From: Teratosphaeria epicoccoides
Lineage: Eukaryota > Ascomycota > Dothideomycetes > Mycosphaerellales > Teratosphaeriaceae
DNA length: 64,000 nucleotides
Reading direction: 5' to 3'
NCBI GenBank assembly: GCA_021401465.1
Contig: JADDMT010000046.1
Span: forward strand, 62,001 to 126,000
The translations under genes were made by a program, and so were the position numbers. The notes under the pieces were generated by a model, which saw only the letters and a list, made by a program, of their open reading frames with translations, was not told the origin of the DNA and searched no databases. How positions within the stretch are numbered: the stretch's first letter is position 1; the number at the start of each line of letters is the position of its first letter. Positions 55,537 through 64,000 of this stretch are shown in pieces.

Positions 55537-56532
55537 CTACAACCTGGCTTTCCCTCCACCATCCTCATATTCCACTGCAAAACTAAACCTGTCATCATAG
55601 TGCATCCTCCAATACCCCTCCCAAATCCGCCTCGTGACCGGCCCCACCCTCCCATCACCCACCACCTCCCCATCCAACCGCGTCACCGGCATGATCCCCC
55701 CCGCCGTCGTGCACATAAAAATCTCATCCGCCCGAGACAGCGCCTCCACTGACACCCTGCCCAGGCACACCTCGAGCCCCTCCCCCCTCGCCACCTCAAA
55801 CACACACTTCCTCGTCACCCCCTCCAACACCCCGCTCTCCGGCGTCCACACCACCCCGCGCTTGACCACCACCACATTAAACCCACTCCCCTCGGTCAAC
55901 CACCCGGCCGCATCCAACAGGAACGGATGGCCCGCGCCCCTCTCCGCCGCCTCCCACATTCCCCGCGTAAAATCCCCCCACATCCCATTCTTGACCGTCG
56001 GGTCCACGCTCCTCTCCGGGATCCTGCGCACCGAGCGCGCCACCACCGCGCTCCCTGTCCCCCGCTCCTGCACCTCGGGCGCCATCACCCACACGTACGG
56101 CAGCGCGAGCAGGTACAAACGGCTCACGTGGTCCTCGGGCCGGGTGCCGCGCACGCCGGTCAAGCCGCGCGTGACGATGACGTCGACGTAGGCGTCGCGC
56201 AGGCCGCTTTTCGCGACCATGGCGACGAGGAGGGCGCGGAGGCGCGCGAGGGAGAGCGGGAGGCGCAGGTGGAGTTTGGCGCAGGAGGCGGCGAGCCGGG
56301 CGAGGTGGTCGGGGAGGCGGAAGAACCGGCCGTCCCAGACGCCGATGACGTCGTAGGTGAGGTCGCTGCGGAGGAAGCCTTGGTCCAGGAGCGGGATGGT
56401 GGCTTCGTGCAGCGGGAGGTATTGGTTGTTAATGTAGGCGATGCCTTTGGAGTATGGGTTGGTGGGGGCGCTGGCGTCGAGGGCGGCGAGGCGGGTGGCG
56501 TAGGCGGTGAAGAGGGGGTGGGTTAGTTGCAT
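55537..56532 (-). CDS. Class IV PLP aminotransferase, (R)-amine-transaminase-like
   Basis: Single exon, 331 aa from MQLTHPLFTAYATRLAALDA. Fold-type IV features: the catalytic Lys181 in DPTVKNGMWGDF, the cofactor-binding WLTEGSGFNVVVV (Glu214), and FMCTTAGGIMPVTRLDG near the end. Segments LLDQGFLRSDLTYDV, VIVTRGLTGVRGTRPEDH and LPYVWVMAPEVQ closely recall the fungal (R)-selective amine transaminases characterised from Aspergillus terreus and relatives, more than branched-chain or D-amino-acid aminotransferases. The physiological substrate of that group is unknown. In those enzymes, as I remember them, the residue before SDLTYD is His; here it is Arg. The gene is convergent with VMA8 (119 bp). 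Poly-G tracts lie just before the start. Confidence 0.85.
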   Translation of the reverse strand: MQLTHPLFTAYATRLAALDASAPTNPYSKGIAYINNQYLPLHEATIPLLDQGFLRSDLTYDVIGVWDGRFFRLPDHLARLAASCAKLHLRLPLSLARLRALLVAMVAKSGLRDAYVDVIVTRGLTGVRGTRPEDHVSRLYLLALPYVWVMAPEVQERGTGSAVVARSVRRIPERSVDPTVKNGMWGDFTRGMWEAAERGAGHPFLLDAAGWLTEGSGFNVVVVKRGVVWTPESGVLEGVTRKCVFEVARGEGLEVCLGRVSVEALSRADEIFMCTTAGGIMPVTRLDGEVVGDGRVGPVTRRIWEGYWRMHYDDRFSFAVEYEDGGGKARL

Positions 56533-57385
56533 TTTTTTGACTCTGATCACGCACTTGGAGGGGGTTTGGCTGGGGGGGGGGGGGGGGTTGGGGGGGGGGG
56601 GGGGGGGGGGCTTGTGGTGTTCGGGTTCGAGGAAGTGAGGTTGAGGACTAAGGTATGAGCTCAGTTGTAGCTATCTAGCTTTACTGCATGGCCTATCTCT
56701 AGCGTGCAGATAGACAAGGTTTATGTTATGCCAAAGGCGGTAGGTATAGCCTGTGTGAGGAAATGTACCTTTGGATATCAAACGGGTCGACAAACAAGAT
56801 CCCGACTCGGCCGACTCCAACGGCATAATGGAGAAGCAAGTAGCGTTCTCAGTGTTCCATCAAACCCTTGATCGGCTGAAATGTTTGACTGCTTGCCGAC
56901 AGGTCGATTTTTCTATTGACACAATGAAGTTCACTGGTGATGCTGACGAATGCTTGTGATGTTCAGATCTGACCATCATGTGTTGGCTCGACCCATCAAC
57001 CGGTGGACTGGTCGATAGAATCACTCTCACAAAACCGGTATCTCACTATTGCCGGAAGCGTTCATGATTGATACCATTCGAATCTAGCATTCCCTCGCCA
57101 TCGCCGCAAAGCGGTCTACAAATGCATGTCACTGCGTTCGGTATATCAAGAATGGACAGCCGAATGCAAACAACCTGATTGAAGAACAGCCACCTCTTGC
57201 TAAGCTGTGAGAAACAAAACTCCCCCAATGGCCATGTTTTAATCGAAGAGCGACAGTAGAAAGGCCTCAGACTCGTTCTTGCTTTGCTATCGCCGCTTGG
57301 ACAATATTCGATTTTGCGAAGGGCGGAAGCAGTTGAGATCTTCAGTCTGGTGCTTGTCGTCTTCACAACTTTGAATCCGCGCGAC
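56533..57385. other. Intergenic region with poly-G tracts and degenerate repeats
   Basis: Contains the poly-G block at 56572-56610, then no supportable gene. The part 56880-57010 repeats words such as TTGACTGCTTG and CAACCGGTGGACTGGTCGA, resembling the intron at 28.7-28.9 kb. Confidence 0.55.
56572..56610 (+). repeat. Poly-G tracts (16 + 21 G)
   Basis: Sixteen G, two T, then twenty-one G, about 40 bp before the aminotransferase start (as poly-C on its coding strand). Exact lengths may be unreliable because homopolymers are hard to sequence. Confidence 0.85.
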
Positions 57386-58630
57386 TCACAGATCAATCGG
57401 CGTATCATCCACTATCTGCACCTTGATCGTCGGCTCGTTGAGATTGGCACACGCCTCCATCGCCTGTACTGCCTGCTCCAGCGGGAAAGTATGCGTGACC
57501 ATTGCATCCAGATTGATAACGTTGCCATTCGTCAGAGCATTGATCCCGGCCGGCCAGGTGTCGGAATAGCGATTGATGAATCTCAGATCGATCTCCGCCA
57601 AGCTCAAATGCATGAAGGGCAGATTGTTCATGATGCTGCGACCCACACCGACGACCATTACCAGCCCGCTCCTGCGGCATGCGTACGCTGCCGTGACCAC
57701 ACTTGACTCGACTCCCGTGCATTCTAATACCGTGCTAGGGGCCACGTACTCGTTTGGTGAAGGTACCGCTGTCTCGACATCGCGGGGCAAGCAGCCAAAT
57801 AGTGCCCTGATTTCCTCCGACGCTTGTATTGCCGACACGTGGAAGTCGACCTTGTAAGTGAGAACTCCAGGGCAAAACGCCCTCGCGAATTCCAATTTCT
57901 CGGCGTCAACATCCGTAATCACCAGCGGCCACGCTCCAGACGCCCTCGCCGCCGCGAGAGCACACAACCCGATCGGTCCAGCGCCGCAAATCAAAGCCGG
58001 TTTCCCAATCCCAAGCGAACCTTTGCATTGATTGACCGCATGCAGAATGACCGACAGAGGCTCCAGCAGAGCTCCTTGCGCGAAGCTCATGCCGTCTGGC
58101 ATCTTATGACAGTATTTTGCATCGTGCGCGACGAAACGCCGGATGGTACCATTGACGCCGCCGACTCCCAGGAACTCCACGTCTTCGCAGAGGTTGTACT
58201 TGCCTCTGTCGCAAAGCCAGCACTTCCTACATGGCACGCCCGGCTCGAGGGCGACTCGGTCCCCGGGGACGACATTCTCGACTTCTGTTCCGACTGCCAG
58301 CACGACGCCGGCGGGCTCGTGGCCCAAGACGCATGGACGGTCGACTGCCAGAGGTCCGATCGCACCGCGATGCCAGAGGTGCATGTCTGATCCGCACACA
58401 CCGGTGCATCTGACGTGAATGAGTGCTTCCCATGGCATGGGCGTCGGAACTTCGACATCCTCCAGGTGGATGTTGTGGTCTGGCGTCACGTGAAGTGCCG
58501 GATTCCCGTACGCTGACAATTTCGTGACAATGGCTGCCGTGTTGACCTGCTCCATTGTCTTCCGCCGCTTCACTTGCACTCTGCTCGCTCCATTTTCCAT
58601 GTGACTCCGGCCAGTAGCTGCGGGAGACAT
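57386..58630 (-). CDS. Zinc polyol dehydrogenase (L-arabinitol 4-dehydrogenase-like)
   Basis: Single exon, 414 aa from MSPAATGRSHMENGASRVQV; the frame is open 47 codons further upstream and an inner Met (MENGAS) is also possible. Medium-chain dehydrogenase motifs: catalytic-zinc VCGSDMHLWHRGAIGP and GHEPAG; four structural-zinc Cys in GVPCRKCWLCDRGKYNLCED; LLEPLSVILHAV; Rossmann GAGPIGLCALAAARASG with acidic ITDVDAEKLEFAR favouring NAD+; and LECTGVESSV. This order matches fungal L-arabinitol 4-dehydrogenase, with sorbitol or xylitol dehydrogenase as alternatives. The role is oxidation of pentitols/hexitols from plant-sugar catabolism. An insertion (CLPRDVETAVPSPNEYVAPS) before the LECTGVES block is longer than I expect. 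Confidence 0.88.
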   Translation of the reverse strand: MSPAATGRSHMENGASRVQVKRRKTMEQVNTAAIVTKLSAYGNPALHVTPDHNIHLEDVEVPTPMPWEALIHVRCTGVCGSDMHLWHRGAIGPLAVDRPCVLGHEPAGVVLAVGTEVENVVPGDRVALEPGVPCRKCWLCDRGKYNLCEDVEFLGVGGVNGTIRRFVAHDAKYCHKMPDGMSFAQGALLEPLSVILHAVNQCKGSLGIGKPALICGAGPIGLCALAAARASGAWPLVITDVDAEKLEFARAFCPGVLTYKVDFHVSAIQASEEIRALFGCLPRDVETAVPSPNEYVAPSTVLECTGVESSVVTAAYACRRSGLVMVVGVGRSIMNNLPFMHLSLAEIDLRFINRYSDTWPAGINALTNGNVINLDAMVTHTFPLEQAVQAMEACANLNEPTIKVQIVDDTPIDL

Positions 58631-60118
58631 GTTGTCCGGATTTGTGGTGTTTAGCTGTTGGTGGGATGTTGAAACCATGGACAAAGGCAAGGAGCAAGAG
58701 GCGAGAGTATCAATATGGCCGGGAATGAGCTGGAGAGCATGCGCGGCCCCAGACTTGCCGCCTATTTCCATACCTTACCTCCCATGTGAGGAGCTTGAAC
58801 GGATCTCCGCCCATCTAAGCATGCCCACCAGGCGGCTCACCCGTGGCGGGTTTCCCGAACTGGATTCGAGTCTCTTCGTCATGCTGTGAACTCCGGGACC
58901 TGACCGCATTTGGCTCTTGAGTGCAATACAATGCAATGGCAACGGTACAGACGTAATAGTACAGACGTTGAAATGTTCTGCAGATCAACGCGATGGCATG
59001 TGGCCATGCTCCTCGCAACAATGATTGGCCGAACCAGTAGTGCTTGCACGTGCCTGCCGTGCAGAGTCTCGGATAGGCAGGTGCAGGCACTGCCGGTTAA
59101 AGTCTCGCGTCCATGCTGCCGACTTCCTCTTTGATATCATCTGACATGCATGAGGTATATGCACGCTGACGAACACGACACACAATTTGATGCTCACAGT
59201 CGACAAAGTCAGACTTGAAGCAATGACCAAGGGCCCTGATCCAGCGCTTCGGCGTTTCTATTGCAGTAGCCATCGCAGATCCATCTTTCGACAGTATAGA
59301 TCAAAGAGCCCACGCTGACTAGCGTCTCTGAGCACGAACGACAAGGCCAGAGATGACAGTCATTGTCCGGAAGTGGGTGTATTCGTGCCGAGGAGCGAAT
59401 AACCACCACTCTGGATCGTGGTGTAGATCTGACGAGCTACGTGAGTAGATCTTTGCGACAAGTTTACAGCGTCTGCATGTTATCCGACACGCAAAGAAGG
59501 GATACACAAACGAGCTAGTCTAGTAGAAGATCGGCAAGTTTGGAGGATTTCGCCTCTTCAAAACTGGTACCCACGTATAGCATCGCTAGTATCCTAATAA
59601 AGAAGGTTTCAAACAGGATGTAAAAATAGCATGATAGTCGCGATAAAGGCGCAGCGATCGGAAGCGATGACAGCATGTGAAAATACACTGTCTCCCTCCT
59701 GCCGAGACTGTGCTAGAGTAGCTACAGGTAGTCGAAAGAGAAGCAAATCATTGCAGCTGCATCCCCAATAGACCCAACGTAGCGCGCCAAGCAGCAACAA
59801 CAACACGATCCATGTAACCCATGCTGACAACCATGGCACAGTAGCAGCTAGTAAATTGCCATGTCATGGTTACGGTAAACTCAGGACGTAATCGTGTCAA
59901 GGATCCACCGACCAGAGCGACATGCACAAAAACGTTAGGCCTACAATGGACGCCCAGCCGGGATCTCAAGGACACCGAGACTGATCGTGGCTCAGACATT
60001 TCCCACTCACGATTCTCCTATAAGAAAGCACTCTGCACATACACCCTAGAGCGCTGCTAGCCTCAAGCAAGCTCCACACTTCATCTTCGGTCTTCAGCAG
60101 TCTCCGGAAAACACCAGC
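58631..60118. other. Intergenic region
   Basis: 1.5 kb separating housekeeping genes from the secreted trio. Hydrophobic minus frames at 59.6-60.0 kb lack start context and family. I see no gene. The last 60 bp form the leader of the first Cys-rich gene. Confidence 0.5.
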
Positions 60119-60547
60119 ATGCGCCTCGCCACCCTCATCCTCACCCTCACACTCACCCTCACAAGCACGCTCGCCCAACTATTCAACTGCGGCCAATGTC
60201 AAGGTAGCCGGCAGGTCCAATGCAACCCTCTCGGGATCTGCTGCATCTCCTGCGAGGAATGCACCGCGTACGGCGTCAGTCAAAGCACCTGTGCGAGCTG
60301 CGATAACACCTGTCCGCCGCCTCCGCCGCCCCCACCGCCTTGTCCAGAGAACGCGACGCCGCAAGAAAAGTGCTGCGCGGGTTGTGGACCGTGCGGGAAC
60401 ACTGCGGACCGGTGCTGTGTGTGCCATCAGGGGTCGCATTGTCCTAGCGGGCAGTGGCCGTGTAAGTGGTAGTATTTTGGGCGTGGATGCGATGAAAGCT
60501 GACTTCTTGGTGCAGTGACGGAATTTGATAGGGGGTATTGCGGTTGA
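60119..60547 (+). CDS. Small secreted 20-cysteine protein with oligoproline hinge
   Basis: Two exons: 60119-60461 and 60516-60547 (54-nt intron, GTAAGT, branch GCTGAC, GTGCAG), 124 aa. Without splicing the frame ends six bases later at TAG, so the spliced form is preferred for its canonical sites. Signal peptide MRLATLILTLTLTLTSTLAQ. The mature chain has two halves: ten Cys before (NCGQCQ, CNPLGICCISCEEC, TCASCDNTC) and ten after (CPENATPQEKCCAGCGPCG, DRCCVCHQGSHC, then a final YCG) a nine-Pro hinge. No family is recognised; Cys spacing hints at compact, disulfide-rich or metal-binding modules. It is effector- or antimicrobial-like by size and composition. Confidence 0.8.
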
Positions 60548-61432
60548 ATGCTGCGCCGCCTTGTCTACGCGCCAGCATTCGGCTGCAGGAAACGCTGGCA
60601 TGGAGGTGATATGTGGAGATGCAGTGACTGCTTGGGACGGAGGACTTGCGGCTATCGTCTCGGCTGTGACGACGAGGTCGGCGTGAAAAGTCTTGATTTG
60701 CTGGAGGAAATGAGAGCACTGCGAGGACTTTGAGCGTGACGCATGGCGAAGAACGGAGACTTGGGTTGAAGGTGCTTCACGAGAGTGCTTGGACACGTTG
60801 ATATCCCATTGCATTGCTTGAGGGTTTCAGAGTCCGTCAACAATTTCCCTGACGTGCACAGCGTAACAACCATGACCGATGTTTCTCGAGCGTCGCGAGG
60901 GCGTGTTTCACGCCTAGGTGCGTGCAAAATAAGGCGAAGCATGATGATGCCCCGTAGACCGTGCGACATGTGTCTAAGCAGAGGTCATATGGATTGCACG
61001 CTCAGCGATCGAAATGCATACCATGCCTTTGCACGACCGAGTGGCGCAGGAGGCCTTTTGCATGGCTCATTCACTGACTGGGGCCAACTGGATCTTTGCG
61101 CTTCAGCGGTATCTCCTTGGCTTCAGGTGGGGGAATTGGTCTATCGTGATTCAGGAAGCATTCGGACGGCGCAGTCGTTAGGTAGGCGCTGCAGTTGCCC
61201 GGGCTCCAGGCAGGTAAGCATGGAATGCCGGGTGGACTGGCGTGGTTCCAAGCCTCTTGGGTACCTGCAGAAGGCATTCGCTCGCCGCCGGCGCGAAGTC
61301 GTAACTTGGTACATTCCAGCTGGCTTTAATTGCTGCAATGAGAAGAGCGGACATGAGTACGTTCGTTGTTTGCTCAACCCACTCAACGCCGCGACCGACG
61401 ACTTTTGCGCTGACGAAACAGCACACAACAAG
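60548..61432. other. Intergenic region
   Basis: The plus frame of the next gene is open back to 60785, but that part has no conserved or secretory character. I regard it as upstream DNA of the 61.4-kb gene. Confidence 0.5.
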
Positions 61433-61780
61433 ATGAAGTTTGCGACACTGGCTGCCTGCACACGTGCACTCGCATTTTTCGATGTGGCGTTGGCAGAGGT
61501 TGTATGCGCGGTCGGCAGACTTAGACGATTGAGGCTCGGTTGCACAAACGACGACCTCGACGATATGAGGGCTGCCGCACAGGCAGATTGGAGTCTCTTC
61601 ATAAAGGGCACTTACTGCGGCAACGCTCGATGGTACAACGAAGCACAATGCGAAATAGAATTCGAAACACGGGTTCAACGACGCTACGCAAGAGGCGAGT
61701 ATTTTACCTCGCAACCATATGCCTACTACATCGGAACAAATAAAACATGTGACCCCGCCGGCCTGACGTGCTCCCCATAA
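61433..61780 (+). CDS. Small secreted protein (115 aa), six Cys in the mature region
   Basis: Single exon starting at the Met of MKFATLAACTRALAFFDVAL, a signal-peptide-like segment cleaved probably after about residue 21-24. The mature part has six Cys (EVVCAVG, RLGCTN, GTYCGN, EAQCEI, NKTCDP, GLTCSP) and aromatic-rich patches such as EYFTSQPYAYYIG. The frame continues upstream for over 200 codons without coding character; the Met at 61433 is chosen because it exposes the signal peptide. No family is recognised. Position between two other Cys-rich secreted genes supports a secreted role. The signal contains Cys, Arg and Asp, so secretion is less certain than for its neighbours. Confidence 0.6.
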   Translation: MKFATLAACTRALAFFDVALAEVVCAVGRLRRLRLGCTNDDLDDMRAAAQADWSLFIKGTYCGNARWYNEAQCEIEFETRVQRRYARGEYFTSQPYAYYIGTNKTCDPAGLTCSP

Positions 61781-62069
61781 GCACAAGCCCGACATGACAT
61801 TGGTCAATGAGTTGGGACTCGGGACACAGGCGGTGGATGTGGCCAGCGAGGCGACACTGTCTTCTACAGCAGGCGTGTATCTCTTGCAGTAGGAGGGAGA
61901 CAGGCGGAGCTTGCAGCGTGCTGCTTCTCCTCTCAAGCCGGGGTATGGACGCAGGCGCAAGGCAAGGTGGAATCGTTATCGGAAGCAGTGGGACACGTGG
62001 AAGAAAGAGCGAACATCACGACGTTCGCCCGCGAAGTAAATTTGCCATTATCGCAAAGCATCCAGCACC

Positions 62070-62409
62070 ATGCGCCTCCATACCCACCTTGCTCTCCTGG
62101 CCCTCCTCGGCGCAACGGCGGTCTCGGCGCAAATGGTGCACCTGTGGTGTAACGGCCCTCCTGCTGTACGTTTCCCCCTGGCTCCAGCCCTCGTGATCAA
62201 GTCAAAGTCTCCAACCCCGAAGTGAAGCCAAACGCAAAATGATACTTCATACATAGGGCGGCGGTCTATGTGCCGACGCCAACAAACAAGTCTGTCAGAC
62301 TCGCTGCACTCAAGGCGGCCCGCTGTGCCCGCCGAAGAAGCAGGGCGTCTGTGATTCGCGCGGCAAGGACAAGATTACGTACTATGACTGTGACTGCTGG
62401 GACGGATAG
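62070..62409 (+). CDS. Small secreted eight-cysteine protein (82 aa)
   Basis: Two exons by eye: 62070-62165 and 62257-62409 (91-nt intron, GTACGT...CATAG), 82 aa. Signal peptide MRLHTHLALLALLGATAVSA, cleaved before QM. The mature 62 residues hold eight Cys: HLWCNGPPA, GGLCADANKQVCQTRCTQGG, PLCPPKKQGVCDSRG, and YYDCDCWDG at the C-terminus. The even count fits four disulfides. No domain is recognised; size, Cys density and secretion are effector- or antimicrobial-peptide-like. The first exon ends in-frame at PPA and joins GGG. It lies on the same strand as, and close to, the other two Cys-rich genes. Confidence 0.78.
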
Positions 62410-62885
62410 AGGGGATGACCTGTTTGGTTTCTGCGGCCTGGCTTGCATCCACTCTGGATGGATGGGATGTGGCAAGCGAGACAGGGATGCGGAGCTGATG
62501 CTGCCGGGACCGTCGTGGTAGACCTGCTCGAGTAATCGATACTCCAGCTTTGCCTCTTCCACCCATATTTTGCTCTTCTTCATTTTCGCTCCCACCAATC
62601 TCAGTCCTGTCGTCCCGTGTTCCAGCCACTCCCTCGCGCAAGTCGACGCTTGCCGCGTAAAGCGATGCTCTCCACGATCTTCTGGTGGCGCACTGTGCGC
62701 GGCGTCTGCTTGACCGCGCCAAAATAGCGTCTGTTAGCCCTCCTCGGAGGTGCGCGTGGCGGCGTGTTTGTGGCGGCGTTGCTCGAGGTCTCCACATATC
62801 GTTCGTCCTCCTCATGATCGAGAAAGACCACAGTATCGTCCTCATCCACACTGTCTTCCAAGCTCTGCTCGCCATACTCGTCCTC
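62410..62885. other. Region downstream of DPB3 with in-frame continuation
   Basis: Directly after the DPB3-like stop, the same minus frame stays open to 62601, reading for example EDEYGEQSLEDSVDEDDTVV and RRANRRYFGAVKQTPRTVRH. It may be a missed last exon, a readthrough extension or chance. The rest holds nothing clear. Confidence 0.4.
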
Positions 62886-63489
62886 CTAAGACATATCCCG
62901 ATCTCCATCCTCGTCCTTGCCCACCGCCTCCGGCGTATCCAGCCCACTCCCCTCCGCACTCGCCCTGCTCAGCTCCTCCCCATTCTCCCCTTCCCCATCA
63001 ACCTCCATCCTCTCCCCCTCCTCCGCACCCTCCGCCTGCGCCCCCTCCCGGAACCCATCCAAAGTGCCCTGCCCCTTCCCCAAATCCTCCTTCTCCGCCC
63101 TCTCCCTCATCCGTTCCCTATGCGCCTTCATCGTCGTCGTCTTCGGCACCACATCGCTCAAAAACTCCAGATTCTCCACGCGTGACACGGCATTGGCGAC
63201 GTCGCGATACTGGATGTTCCGGCGGGGCTTGCGCTCGGATTTGACGATGTTGTAGGCTTGATCGACGAGGTGTTGGAGGAACATTTCGGTGGCGAGGGTG
63301 ATGGCGAAGGCGGCATTGTTGCTGCAGGGGCCGATGTCTTCGTCGGCGTGGATGATTTTCTTTACGCGGGCGACTAATCAATATATTAGCTGAGATTTTG
63401 TAGAGGTATGTATGAGTCCGCTTACGTGGAAGCGAGACGGTGCCGGTGACCTCTTTACTGGGAGCAATGGGAGTGTTGTTGTACGGCAT
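62886..63489 (-). CDS. DPB3: Histone-fold protein, DNA polymerase epsilon subunit Dpb3-like
   Basis: Two exons: 63426-63489 and 62886-63373 (52-nt intron, GTAAGC...TTAG), 183 aa. The start MPYNNTPIAPSKEVTGTVSL joins PLARVKKIIHADEDIG, then CSNNAAFAITLATEMFLQHL, VDQAYNIVKSERKPRRNIQY and ENLEFLSDVVPKT: a complete H2A/NF-YC-type histone fold. This matches fungal Dpb3/POLE4/CHRAC-type proteins, which pair with Dpb4 in polymerase epsilon or chromatin-remodelling complexes. A Glu-rich tail follows (GEGENGEELSRASAEGSG). NF-YC-like factors are less likely given the SERKPRRNIQY block. See the downstream entry for a possible longer C-terminus. Confidence 0.85.
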
Positions 63490-63835
63490 TTTGGGTGATA
63501 TCAAGCTTGTTTGGGGGCCACTTTGATCTATCAATTGATGGTTCCGATGACGCTTTGGGTTATTGACACGTTCAGACGCGCAACTGTCTCGTATATGAAT
63601 TCAAATGTGTGGTGTATAACAAGAAAAGATGAAGGTGTCAAGGGGAAGACGGGACGTGGGAGAGCTTGCTTCATTGATCGACGGGCACTTGAGGAATGAT
63701 CGACCTCCACCTCCGACCACCATACCACATCACCACATCACCACATCACCACATCACCCCTCCACGCAGTAGACACCTCACCACCCCCGCCGTAGCGATC
63801 GCGTAACCCCCGCGATCTCACTGGACAAAAATGCA
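63490..63835. other. Divergent intergenic region
   Basis: Between the DPB3 start and the possible gene at the window end. Contains a four-copy 8-bp repeat (ACCACATC) at 63724-63755. Confidence 0.5.
63724..63755. repeat. 8-bp microsatellite-like repeat (ACCACATC x4)
   Basis: Four perfect tandem copies of ACCACATC, flanked by a partial fifth unit. Confidence 0.9.
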
Positions 63836-64000
63836 ATGACCCGCGGCACCACCTCCACCTCCACCTCCATCCACTCCCCCACACCCACGCCCAACCCAAC
63901 TGCAATCCGCCGCACCTCCAGCTATGCCTCCACCTGCCACCCAGCCCTCACCCGCCGCCTCTCCACTCTAAGCCACCGCCTCGAAGACGCCTCCACCACC
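63836..64000 (+). CDS. Possible 5' end of a gene, truncated by window
   Basis: From the Met of MTRGTTSTSTSIHSPTPTPN the frame stays open to the window edge, reading a Thr/Ser/Pro-rich N-terminus and then CHPALTRRLSTLSHRLEDAS, which could be the start of a helical region. The high-GC codon bias resembles nearby genes. No family can be named from 55 codons. Confidence 0.4.
   Translation, partial: MTRGTTSTSTSIHSPTPTPNPTAIRRTSSYASTCHPALTRRLSTLSHRLEDASTT

Noticed and set aside
58631..58771. 47-codon N-terminal extension of the polyol dehydrogenase
   Set aside because: No conservation expected upstream of the short N-terminus; a later Met is more likely, though not proven.
60785..61432. 331-codon frame reaching back from the 61.4-kb secreted gene
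   Set aside because: The upstream 216 codons lack conserved or secretory character; the Met at 61433 exposes a signal peptide.
1..64000. CRISPR array, intact transposon, rRNA or secondary-metabolite core gene
   Set aside because: No spaced palindromic repeat array, transposase or reverse-transcriptase motif, rRNA segment, PKS, NRPS or terpene-cyclase motif was seen.

Overview
This is eukaryotic, filamentous-fungal (Pezizomycotina) DNA. Coding regions are broken by short introns of about 46-115 nt with GTRNGY donors, CTRAY-like branch sites and YAG acceptors. Several genes are fungal markers: the DASH-complex subunit Dad1, the fused ergothioneine enzyme Egt1, a fungal-type LysM protein and an L-arabinitol-dehydrogenase-like enzyme. 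The overall flavour (many small secreted Cys-rich proteins, a multi-LysM protein, a secreted peroxygenase) fits a Dothideomycete-like, possibly plant-associated ascomycete; this placement is inference, not a measured match. No tRNA, rRNA, CRISPR array or intact transposon was seen.

Layout. 0-5 kb: 3' part of an inositol hexakisphosphate kinase (KCS1), then a divergent DAD1/PEX12 pair. 5.9-10.3 kb: a 972-aa secreted protein with a huge proline-rich tandem-repeat region and six LysM domains, next to an unknown secreted 8-Cys protein. 11-17 kb: a G-patch protein divergent from a membrane SDR, then threonine synthase (THR4). 17-22 kb: a three-exon 77-aa six-Cys secreted protein with a 4x25-bp repeat upstream, and a 1198-aa Ser/Pro-rich unknown protein. 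22.9-27.1 kb: mitochondrial ribosomal protein RSM19 (with a 16-nt exon) divergent from MRE11, then TAF10. 28-32 kb: a broken secreted acid-sphingomyelinase-like phosphodiesterase and a gene-poor stretch. 32-45 kb: EGT1, a Cys/His-rich unknown, a GT17 glycosyltransferase, a PQ-loop transporter, a membrane GNAT, BUB3 divergent from GPN2. 45-51 kb: a methyltransferase, a secreted heme-thiolate peroxidase, and 3.3 kb without a supportable gene. 51-58.6 kb: SYF1 divergent from VMA8, a class IV aminotransferase closely resembling fungal (R)-amine transaminases, and a zinc polyol dehydrogenase. 60-62.4 kb: three small secreted Cys-rich proteins in a row. 62.9-64 kb: a DPB3-like histone-fold protein and the 5' end of one more possible gene.

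Most genes are unrelated housekeeping genes in divergent or convergent pairs. The accessory signal lies in the secreted genes: the LysM/8-Cys pair at 6-10 kb, the six-Cys protein at 17 kb, the peroxygenase at 47 kb and the 60-62 kb trio of effector-like proteins, which is the best candidate for something undescribed. Several of these are visible only after splicing by eye.
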